Shown piece by piece: positions 1-5,792 of a stretch of DNA of 41,133 nt. Made by a program: the position numbers and the translations under genes. The first letter of the stretch is position 1. Every line of letters begins with the position of its first letter. The DNA is from Clostridiales bacterium UBA1775 (GTDB lineage Bacteria; Bacillota; Clostridia; Monoglobales; Firm-18): the NCBI GenBank assembly GCA_002314595.1, contig DCGP01000006.1:20692-61824 (forward strand). The letters run 5' to 3'. Below the pieces are notes generated by a model that worked only from the letters and a program-made list of their open reading frames with translations, had not been told where the DNA came from and did no database searches.

Positions 1-48
1 TGAATGGGGTTCAAGAGGCCGCTGGTTCAACTCCAGTCACTCCGACCA
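1..48 (+). tRNA. tRNA-Pro (anticodon GGG), 3' part
   Basis: The window opens inside the anticodon arm. Bases 1-3 (TGA) pair with TCA at 11-13, and the seven-base loop at 4-10 has T33 followed by GGG at 6-8. A five-base variable region (AGGCC, 16-20), a T arm (stem 21-25/33-37, loop TTCAACT) and an acceptor strand CACTCCG with A and an encoded CCA follow. The CCGACCA end and G37 are typical of proline tRNAs. The 5' half lies outside the window. Confidence 0.9.
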
Positions 49-84
49 AAAATCGACAAGTACGAAGGTGCTTGTCGATTTTTA
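49..84 (+). terminator. Intrinsic terminator of the tRNA unit
   Basis: The arm AAAATCGACAAG (49-60) is mirrored by CTTGTCGATTTTT (71-83) around a 10-base loop, and the 3' arm runs into a T tract. It directly follows the tRNA CCA end, so it ends the tRNA transcript. Confidence 0.85.
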
Positions 85-240
85 TTGAAACTTTTAAAGA
101 TTATCGGACGTATAAAATAGTGAAAAATGGACAGCTCATTACGTGTTAAACTCAAACAGCTTGTATCAATGTAATAAAGGTATGCAACAAACGGATATCT
201 TTATTGAAATTTTAAAAACTTATTGGTTATAAAATGATAG
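81..240 (+). repeat. Imperfect direct repeat in the leader region before the SLH gene
   Basis: Bases 81-120 and 200-240 are similar. Each begins TTTATTGAAA, continues with a TTTTAAA core, has TAT(C/T)GG, and ends TATAAAAT, at a period of about 119 bases. The 160 bases contain no credible open reading frame or RNA gene that I recognise. It may be a decayed duplication of a promoter region. Confidence 0.35.
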
Positions 241-244
241 GTTA

Positions 245-273
245 TTGACTATATTTTATGTTTATAGTATAAT
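245..273 (+). promoter_or_regulatory. Sigma-A promoter of the SLH gene
   Basis: TTGACT (245-250) and a perfect TATAAT (268-273) are separated by 17 bases. The ATG of the SLH gene lies 25 bases after the -10 box. Confidence 0.85.
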
Positions 274-297
274 AATCTCATAAAAGGAGTGAATAAA

Positions 298-1227
298 ATG
301 AAAAAAATTATTTCAATGGCAATGGTAATTGTCATGTTGTTGTCAATATCAACAGTTTACGCGTTTACGGATATGCCGACAGACCAAAAGAGTGCAACTG
401 CAATGGAAAATGCAGTTAAAAATGGGTTGCTAAATGGTGTTTCGGAAACATCTATTGCTCCTAATGACTCCCTAACAAGGGCGCAAATGGCAGCAATCAT
501 CACCAGGTGCTTGGGTGTAACAAAAACAGCAGACGTTTCAGCGTTTCCGGACCTTGTAAAGACAGAATGGTACTACGATTCTATTCAAAAGGCAGTTGCA
601 ATCGGTGCATTAAATGGCAGTGATGGCAAAATGCTTCCGGACACAGAAATTACAGTAGAACAAGCCTTTACGGTGGTTGCAAGGGTGTTTGATTTGCAAT
701 ATAAAAAGGATGATGCTTCAAATGGCTTTGCAGATGCAAGTAAAATTTCCGATTGGGCAAAGGATAGCATCAATAAAATCGTGTTCGGTGGATATTGGGA
801 AGCAACAGGCAATCTAAATCCTCAAAAGCCTATTACAAGGGCAGAATTTGCAATCCTAATGGACAATATGGTAAAGGAGTATATTACACAACCGGGCACA
901 TATAATACATTGCCAAATGGTAACGTAGTAATTAAGTGTGAAGGGGTAACAATCAGCTCTGCAAGCACAACAGGAGATATTTACATTGCCGATGCAGTTA
1001 CAGGCACAACTGTTGTAGAAAATACAACAGCAGAACGTGTGGTTATCCGTGGAGGTAGCTGTAAGGTTTCAGGTACATTTGGTTGGGTTCGTGCAGTTGA
1101 GGACAACACCAAAATCATTTTGGGTAATGTTCAAATCAAGGAAACAAAGGACGGCTCAAAAGGAAAAATCTATTCAGATAAAACCAAGACAAATTGCAAA
1201 ATTGACCTTGGAAAAATCAAATTATAA
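298..1227 (+). CDS. Secreted S-layer-homology (SLH) domain protein
   Basis: This is a 309-residue exported protein. An N-terminal signal peptide (residues 1 to about 23, positive start then a hydrophobic core ending VYA) precedes three SLH modules between about residues 24 and 200. Each module carries a hallmark such as LTRAQMAAII, TVEQAFTVV or ITRAEFAILM. SLH triplets usually bind pyruvylated secondary wall polymer, so the protein is probably attached to the wall. The C-terminal 100 residues are rich in Thr, Gly and Val and look beta-stranded; I do not recognise that domain. ATG 298 is chosen because AAAGGAG ends 8 bases upstream; an in-frame GTG at 289 overlaps that ribosome site and is rejected. 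The gene is monocistronic, between its own promoter and terminator. Confidence 0.88.
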   Translation: MKKIISMAMVIVMLLSISTVYAFTDMPTDQKSATAMENAVKNGLLNGVSETSIAPNDSLTRAQMAAIITRCLGVTKTADVSAFPDLVKTEWYYDSIQKAVAIGALNGSDGKMLPDTEITVEQAFTVVARVFDLQYKKDDASNGFADASKISDWAKDSINKIVFGGYWEATGNLNPQKPITRAEFAILMDNMVKEYITQPGTYNTLPNGNVVIKCEGVTISSASTTGDIYIADAVTGTTVVENTTAERVVIRGGSCKVSGTFGWVRAVEDNTKIILGNVQIKETKDGSKGKIYSDKTKTNCKIDLGKIKL

Positions 1228-1244
1228 TCAATGTTAAATCGACT

Positions 1245-1277
1245 AAAACGCTCTTGTTAAAAAAGGGCGTTTTTTGT
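1245..1277 (+). terminator. Intrinsic terminator of the SLH gene
   Basis: AAAACGCTCTT pairs with AAGGGCGTTTT (one T-G pair), followed by a T run. It lies 17 bases after the SLH stop codon. Confidence 0.8.
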
Positions 1278-1321
1278 ATGGAATTTATTAGAAAAAAAGT
1301 AAAAAATTTTTAAAATATCTA

Positions 1322-1350
1322 TTGACAAAAATAAGACATGGGAGTATAAC
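1322..1350 (+). promoter_or_regulatory. Sigma-A promoter of the leucine-rich-repeat gene
   Basis: TTGACA (1322-1327), a 17-base spacer and TATAAC (1345-1350) lie 50 bases before the chosen ATG. Confidence 0.8.
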
Positions 1351-1399
1351 AAACTTAACTATACTAATATAGGATAGAAATATGAAAGGGGACTTAAAA

Positions 1400-2494
1400 A
1401 TGAAAAAGTTTTTAAGTATTTTGTTAGCTGTAATGATGCTAACAACTGTATTTGCAACTGTATCATTTGCAACCGATGAATTTGGGGCAAACTCTTGTAT
1501 CAAAATTACAAGTGACGCAGCATTCCAATTATCATTCAAATCAAAGGGTTGGAATGGTACTATGGAATACAGTACAGGCGATGGTTGGACAACAATTCCA
1601 AACATTTTAACTAAGCCAAATGCCGCTTTGGTTGGTGGAAAGTATGTGGTTTACCTAAGAGGTACAGGCAATACTGTGGTTACAGGTGCAGCCGGTTCAA
1701 ACAATGGAATTAGATTAAAGGGTACAGGCACATTTGATATTAGCGGTAATATCATGACTTTGCTTGACTACGCAACAGCTGCAACAAACAAAACAGTTGG
1801 TAATAATGCATTTACCGGTTTGTTTGCTTACCTATCAACAGATACAAACAACAATAACAACAACATTGTTAGTGCACCAACACTTCCTGCTACAACAATT
1901 GGCGACAGTGCGTACAAGGAAATGTTCTCTAAATGTTCAAGCTTGAAAAGTGCTCCAAGCCTTGCATTTGAATCAGTAGGTAGTTATGCTTGTGAATCTA
2001 TGTTTAATGGTTGTACAGCACTTGAAGGTGTTCCAAGCTTCACATTTACATCTATTTCAGTAGGTTGCTTTAAATTAATGTTTAACGGATGCTCAAATCT
2101 AATTTGCGTATCAGAAGACCCGGGTGCAGGTTCTGCAACTTTTGTTACACCTAATGTAGAAACAAAGACAAACTGGTCATTAAGTATGTTTGCTAATACA
2201 AGCACAGAAACAACAGTAGTTACACCTGCTTTAAATACAACATACTATGTAAATGCTGCCGGTTCAGCTACACACACAGAATGTGTTGAATTTGAAGAAG
2301 ATGCTGACGATGTAGCAAATCGTTTAGTTGAATTTACATTTGACGATTCATCAGTTTTAGTAACACAGGATACAATCAGTGAGATGATTTCTGACTATGG
2401 TACTCTTGAAGGTATTATTTCTTTCGGTATTGATTTAACAGACATTCCAAGTAGTTTGAATATAATAAGTGCTAGACTTATTTCAGACAATTAA
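1400..2494 (+). CDS. Secreted BspA-like leucine-rich-repeat surface protein
   Basis: This is a 364-residue protein with a clear signal peptide (lysines, hydrophobic core, ending SFA near residue 24). Residues about 160-250 contain BspA/TpLRR-type repeats with the recurring pattern IGDSAYKEMFSKCSSLKSAP, then SYACESMFNGCTALEGVP, then a third copy. Such repeats are known from surface proteins of gut Clostridia, where they bind host or partner ligands. The region before them is Thr/Gly-rich, and the last 80 residues are acidic. No LPXTG, SLH or membrane anchor is visible, so it may be released or held by an unknown route. Start ATG 1400 sits 9 bases after AAGGGGA; an in-frame ATG at 1382 lacks a ribosome site. 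A small gene follows after 20 bases in the same transcript. Confidence 0.8.
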   Translation: MKKFLSILLAVMMLTTVFATVSFATDEFGANSCIKITSDAAFQLSFKSKGWNGTMEYSTGDGWTTIPNILTKPNAALVGGKYVVYLRGTGNTVVTGAAGSNNGIRLKGTGTFDISGNIMTLLDYATAATNKTVGNNAFTGLFAYLSTDTNNNNNNIVSAPTLPATTIGDSAYKEMFSKCSSLKSAPSLAFESVGSYACESMFNGCTALEGVPSFTFTSISVGCFKLMFNGCSNLICVSEDPGAGSATFVTPNVETKTNWSLSMFANTSTETTVVTPALNTTYYVNAAGSATHTECVEFEEDADDVANRLVEFTFDDSSVLVTQDTISEMISDYGTLEGIISFGIDLTDIPSSLNIISARLISDN

Positions 2495-2514
2495 TAAGAG
2501 GGAGGATAAACAAT

Positions 2515-2670
2515 ATGAAATATATTAAACCTGAAGTTCAAATTGTTAAGCTTAACTCTAAAGATATCATTAAGACATCTGGCTTTGTTGGTTCAATTAA
2601 AACCGGAACATCTTCATTAGAAAATAAAGCTTCTGTTTCATACACATCTTTACTTTCAAAACCAGAATAA
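2515..2670 (+). CDS. Small 51-residue protein with a KPEVQ...DIIKTSG N-terminus
   Basis: The ATG at 2515 follows a strong GGGAGG site (2500-2505) and the frame runs 51 residues to TAA. The protein starts MKYIKPEVQIVKLNSKDI and continues IKTSG, then a Ser/Thr/Gly-rich tail. It has no signal peptide, membrane segment or cysteine. From memory, small proteins of gut Clostridia often begin with a Tyr-x-x-Pro-Glu stretch followed by an acidic Asp-Ile/Val-Ile-x-Thr-Ser-Gly motif. Their function is unknown to me. The gene sits 20 bases after the BspA-like gene and before a shared terminator, so both are on one mRNA. It could be a modified peptide precursor, a chaperone-like partner of the surface protein, or a signal peptide. 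No maturation enzyme is nearby. Confidence 0.75.
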   Translation: MKYIKPEVQIVKLNSKDIIKTSGFVGSIKTGTSSLENKASVSYTSLLSKPE

Positions 2671-2690
2671 TTTGAACAAATAATTATTTA

Positions 2691-2723
2691 AAACACTCTT
2701 GATTATTCAAGAGTGTTTTTTTG
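2691..2723 (+). terminator. Intrinsic terminator of the LRR/small-protein operon
   Basis: AAACACTCTTG pairs with CAAGAGTGTTT across a six-base loop and runs into seven or more T. Confidence 0.9.
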
Positions 2724-2752
2724 TTGCATTATATGTAAATTTATGATAAAAT
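2724..2752 (+). promoter_or_regulatory. Probable extended -10 promoter of the stalk-domain gene
   Basis: TTGCAT (2724-2729), 17 bases, then TAAAAT (2747-2752) preceded by TGA, an extended -10. Transcription would start only about 10 bases before the ATG, giving a very short leader that contains the ribosome site. The -35 lies in the tail of the preceding terminator. Confidence 0.5.
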
Positions 2753-2770
2753 ATCATTGAGGTGATAAAT

Positions 2771-3211
2771 ATGAAAAGATTTTTAATAATGCTACTTGTT
2801 TTGTGTAACATTTTCACTTGTATGACCTGCTTTGCACAGGACGATATAAAGGTTGTAATTTATGGAGAGCAAATAGAATTTGACGTTTCGCCAATGTTAA
2901 TTAACGACAGAACAATGGTTCCAATGCGCAAGATTTTTGAAACCTTGGGGGCAAATGTAAAATGGTTTGAAGAGAGCGAAACTATTATTGCTACAAAGGG
3001 CTCTAAAATCATTACTATGGAAATAGGGTTGTCGTCAATTAGTGTAACAGATGTAGTTTTAGGCAAAAGTGATACTGTTACAATAGATGTTCCACCACAA
3101 ATTGTTAACGACAGAACATTAGTTCCAATTCGTGCAGTGTCCGAAACATTAGGCAAATTGGTAACTTGGGATGATAATACTCAAACTGTTTATATTGACG
3201 ATATTAAGTAG
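2771..3211 (+). CDS. Exported stalk-domain (copper amine oxidase N-like) protein
   Basis: This is a 146-residue protein: signal peptide (about residues 1-22, ending CFA), then one copper-amine-oxidase-N-like domain made of two halves. Each half has the hallmark NDRTMVPMR or NDRTLVPIR followed by ETLG and a V-x-W strand. In Clostridia this domain acts as an extracellular stalk or wall-associated module and has no amine oxidase activity of its own. ATG 2771 is chosen because GAGGTGAT lies 5 bases before it; a GTG at 2762 overlaps that site. The stop codon overlaps the ribosome site of the permease gene, so the two are co-transcribed. Confidence 0.8.
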   Translation: MKRFLIMLLVLCNIFTCMTCFAQDDIKVVIYGEQIEFDVSPMLINDRTMVPMRKIFETLGANVKWFEESETIIATKGSKIITMEIGLSSISVTDVVLGKSDTVTIDVPPQIVNDRTLVPIRAVSETLGKLVTWDDNTQTVYIDDIK

Positions 3212-3219
3212 GAGATAAA

Positions 3220-3951
3220 ATGACTATATATTTTTTAATACTATTGATTTCGGCTGTTTCCGGATTTGTTCAAACAATAAGTGGTTTTGGTTGTGCAGTT
3301 TTAATGATGCTTGGGTTGCCTTATTTATTAAGTATCGGCGATTCAGCATCTGTTTCAACTGCAATTTGTATGGTACTGAATATTATTCTTGTTGTTAAAT
3401 ACGGTAAGCTAAAATCTATAAAAGAAAATTGGCTTATGATAGTCATATATACTGCATTTAACTACATTAGTATTATGTTCATAAAGTATATAAATGTTGA
3501 ATTGATGGGTATTTTATATGGCGTATTTATGATACTTATGGCGTTATATTTCTTCTTGTTTGACAAAAAAGTCAAAAATGTTGGAATGGTATTTTGCATA
3601 TTAAGTGCACTGTTTTCAGGTATTGGAGCCGGCATTTTTAGTATCGGAGGCCCTCTTTTGGCAGTTTGCTTTTCCCAAAAATACGACAACCACAGCGAAT
3701 ATATGAGCTCCATTCAGTTAACATTTTTGTTTGGTAGTGTAATGGCATTGTTGGGGAGAGTTATTAATAATGTTTATACTGTTAACCTAATACCATACAG
3801 CCTTATTGGTATTGCAGGCGTGTTAATAGGTCAATATTTTGGTGGTAAATTTACAAACAAAGCAGATTCTAAAATTATTAAGACAATTATTTATGGCTTT
3901 GTTGCAGTTTCGGGTATTATAACCATTGTAAAATATATAAATTTAATATAA
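3220..3951 (+). CDS. TSUP (TauE/SafE) family permease
   Basis: This is a 243-residue integral membrane protein with about eight hydrophobic segments. It shows the two-fold internal repeat of the TSUP family: SGFVQTISGFGCAVLMM near residues 14-30 and SGIGAGIFSIGGPLLAV near 131-147. Family members move sulfite, organosulfonates, thiosulfate or other small anions; the substrate cannot be read from sequence. ATG 3220 follows AGGAGA. It is the second gene after the stalk-domain protein and ends at a strong terminator. Confidence 0.82.
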   Translation: MTIYFLILLISAVSGFVQTISGFGCAVLMMLGLPYLLSIGDSASVSTAICMVLNIILVVKYGKLKSIKENWLMIVIYTAFNYISIMFIKYINVELMGILYGVFMILMALYFFLFDKKVKNVGMVFCILSALFSGIGAGIFSIGGPLLAVCFSQKYDNHSEYMSSIQLTFLFGSVMALLGRVINNVYTVNLIPYSLIGIAGVLIGQYFGGKFTNKADSKIIKTIIYGFVAVSGIITIVKYINLI

Positions 3952-3954
3952 TCA

Positions 3955-3986
3955 AAAAATCCTCGTATTGTACGAGGATTTTTTTG
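3955..3986 (+). terminator. Intrinsic terminator after the TSUP gene
   Basis: AAAAAATCCTCGTA and TACGAGGATTTTTT form a perfect stem with a TTG loop and a T tract. Confidence 0.92.
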
Positions 3987-4046
3987 AATACATTTTTGTT
4001 TTTTATTCGTTGTAATAAATGAAAGTACTTTTAGGAGGTGGAAAAA

Positions 4047-4556
4047 ATAGATTCTAAAATAATTATAGCAGAATTGATGGAAAAGTATAAAAATCTTGTT
4101 TTTTCCGTGTGCCTCAAAATAACCAAGGACTATTTTATGGCAGAGGATATTACACAAGAAACGTTTATTTCTGCATATAAAAACCTTGATAGTTTTTACA
4201 ATATCAATGAAAAGGCTTGGCTTTGCAGAATTGCAACCAACAAATCCATTGACTACCTTCGCAAGATTGACCGTAGGCAAGAAGACGTTTTAGAGGATTA
4301 TAAGGAAATAAAGTCAAATGACAATCCTTGCGATGAAGTTCTTGCAAAGGATGTTTTAGAACGGTTCTTAAAATGTTGTAATAGGTTGGACGAGCCATAT
4401 AAATCTGTGGCGATTAAATATTTTGCCCAGTCTAAAACAGCAAATGAAATTGCAACAGAAACAGGTACAAAAATCAAAACTGTTCAAACTCAAATATTTA
4501 GAGCAAGGGAAAAATTAAAAATATCATTTGGAAAGGAGATTAAAAACAGTGAATAA
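4047..4556 (+). CDS. ECF-type RNA polymerase sigma factor (probable ATA start)
   Basis: This protein of about 169 residues has both sigma-70 core domains. Region 2 lies near residues 12-52 (NLVFSVCLKI, then DYFMAEDITQETFISAYKNL) and region 4 near 110-160, with a helix-turn-helix ending KTVQTQIFRAREKLK. ECF sigma factors direct RNA polymerase to a small stress or envelope regulon. The start is unusual: AGGAGG (4033-4038) is followed by 8 bases and then an in-frame ATA at 4047. The only GTG (4038) overlaps the ribosome site, and ATG 4077 would cut into region 2 and has no ribosome site. The 3' end overlaps the anti-sigma gene by 8 bases. With its start the coding call is strong; the exact start codon is inferred. 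Confidence 0.85.
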   Translation: MDSKIIIAELMEKYKNLVFSVCLKITKDYFMAEDITQETFISAYKNLDSFYNINEKAWLCRIATNKSIDYLRKIDRRQEDVLEDYKEIKSNDNPCDEVLAKDVLERFLKCCNRLDEPYKSVAIKYFAQSKTANEIATETGTKIKTVQTQIFRAREKLKISFGKEIKNSE

Positions 4557-4899
4557 ATTAGATTATTTAACCGACCAACAACTTAACGATTTAATTGAAA
4601 AAACGGAAAAAGAAGATGTTGTTAAATCTCCTCCGGAGGTTGAACAAAGGGTTATGCTTGCAATTTCTAAAATGCAAACAAAGGAAAATTTGCATTTGTA
4701 TTATTTCAAGGTAGCTGTGGCAATGGTTGCGTGTATTGCAATTTTATTTGTTCCAAAAGGGAGTTTATTTACTCATAGGGGCAATTACTCAATGACGGAA
4801 ATCATTGATACCAATAATAAGAGCTTTTTTGACGGCAAATTGGACTTTGTTACAAAAATATTTGACAAGATAGGAGATATCAATTATGAAAAAAATTAA
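4549..4899 (+). CDS. Probable anti-sigma factor, single-pass membrane protein
   Basis: This is a 116-residue protein that begins at GTG 4549, ten bases after AAAGGAG, inside the end of the sigma gene. The acidic and lysine-rich N-terminal part (residues 1-55) would lie in the cytoplasm. One membrane segment (FKVAVAMVACIAILFV, about residues 60-76) and a short extracytoplasmic tail follow. Size, topology and position directly after an ECF sigma factor fit an anti-sigma factor. No zinc-binding H-x3-C-x2-C motif is present, so it would not be a ZAS-type protein. The function is inferred from context. Confidence 0.65.
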   Translation: MNKLDYLTDQQLNDLIEKTEKEDVVKSPPEVEQRVMLAISKMQTKENLHLYYFKVAVAMVACIAILFVPKGSLFTHRGNYSMTEIIDTNNKSFFDGKLDFVTKIFDKIGDINYEKN

Positions 4900-5413
4900 A
4901 AGAAACGGATTTTTTACATTTATTTTTTCCTTTTTTCCGGGACTTGTGGAAATGTATTCCGGCTTTATGAAATCCGGCGTCAGTATTATGGGAATGTTTT
5001 TCCTGTCCCTTTTTGTATCTTACGAATTACGTATGGAAAGTATGCTCAGCATTTCAACATTAGTGTGGTTTTTTGGATTTTTCCATGCTCGAAATGTTGC
5101 TTGTTACTCTCAGTCTGAACTTGAAGAAAAAGATGATATTTATGTGTGGGAAGAATTTGTTTCCGGCAAATATTTAAGGGTTTCTTCACAGAAAATGCGT
5201 AAATGGGTGGCAATTTTTCTAATTATTATAGGAATATTGGCTTTTTGGAATATTGCAATGAATTTATTGCTACCATTTATTCCAAAGTATATTTGGAATA
5301 TGATTATGCCTATTTTAAAGGCAGTTCCAAAGGTTGTATTTACTGTGATTATTATTGGATTAGGAGTTAAACTAATTAAAGGAAAAAAGGTGGAAAATCA
5401 AGATGGAAGATAA
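4886..5413 (+). CDS. Membrane protein of the sigma-factor operon, unknown function
   Basis: This is a 175-residue protein starting at ATG 4886 after AGGAG (4872-4876), overlapping the anti-sigma gene by 14 bases. The N-terminus has a positively charged start and the pattern FFPGLVEMYSGFMKSG, which resembles the PGxGQxYxG turn of small TM2-like membrane proteins. Hydrophobic segments lie near residues 28-60, 105-130 and 140-160. No enzyme motif is seen. It is translationally linked with its neighbours, so it probably belongs to the envelope response run by the sigma factor. Confidence 0.6.
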   Translation: MKKIKRNGFFTFIFSFFPGLVEMYSGFMKSGVSIMGMFFLSLFVSYELRMESMLSISTLVWFFGFFHARNVACYSQSELEEKDDIYVWEEFVSGKYLRVSSQKMRKWVAIFLIIIGILAFWNIAMNLLLPFIPKYIWNMIMPILKAVPKVVFTVIIIGLGVKLIKGKKVENQDGR

Positions 5414-5699
5414 TAAAAAAATTCATCGTACAGGCACACTGACAGCAGGCGTTTTTCTAATAGTATTTGGAATATTGTTTTTATTAAAAAATTTCTTTAA
5501 TATTTTTAGTTACAGCCTGATTTTCAAGCTTTGGCCTTTGATTTTTATTATGCTTGGCATTGAAATGTTGATTTTTAATTGTAAGGATAAAAAGTTTTTA
5601 TACGACAAAGGTGCAGTGTTTGTAATAGTTCTTATGTCGTTTTTAGCCGGAGGACTTGCCATAATTAACACTATGGTGGAAAATAATATGCTAAAATAA
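5403..5699 (+). CDS. Small membrane protein with LiaF/LiaI-like transmembrane region
   Basis: This is a 98-residue protein overlapping the previous gene by 11 bases. Three or four hydrophobic segments are visible (residues about 14-34, 40-56 and 72-92), with the pattern GVFLIVFGILFLLKN followed by LWPLIFIMLGIEML. That pattern resembles the membrane region shared by LiaI/LiaF-type cell-envelope stress proteins. It is the last gene of the sigma-factor operon, which fits an envelope-sensing module. Homology is judged by eye only. Confidence 0.6.
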   Translation: MEDNKKIHRTGTLTAGVFLIVFGILFLLKNFFNIFSYSLIFKLWPLIFIMLGIEMLIFNCKDKKFLYDKGAVFVIVLMSFLAGGLAIINTMVENNMLK

Positions 5700-5713
5700 T
5701 CCCCTCATTTTAG

Positions 5714-5749
5714 TCAACCATTTTATATTAAAATGGTTGATTTTTTTTG
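5714..5749 (+). terminator. Intrinsic terminator of the sigma-factor operon
   Basis: TCAACCATTTTA and TAAAATGGTTGA form a perfect 12-base stem, followed by eight or more T. The right arm also holds the -35 of the next promoter. Confidence 0.9.
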
Positions 5750-5765
5750 TCATATTTGATATAAT
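5737..5765 (+). promoter_or_regulatory. Sigma-A promoter of the sensor phosphatase/CstA operon
   Basis: TTGATT (5737-5742), a 17-base spacer and TATAAT (5760-5765). The -35 box is part of the 3' arm of the upstream terminator. Confidence 0.7.
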
Positions 5766-5792
5766 GAGAATAATAGGAAAGGTGGGGGTTTA

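Noticed and set aside
4038..4040. GTG as start of the ECF sigma gene
   Set aside because: Its first base is the last G of AGGAGG, and it has no ribosome site of its own.
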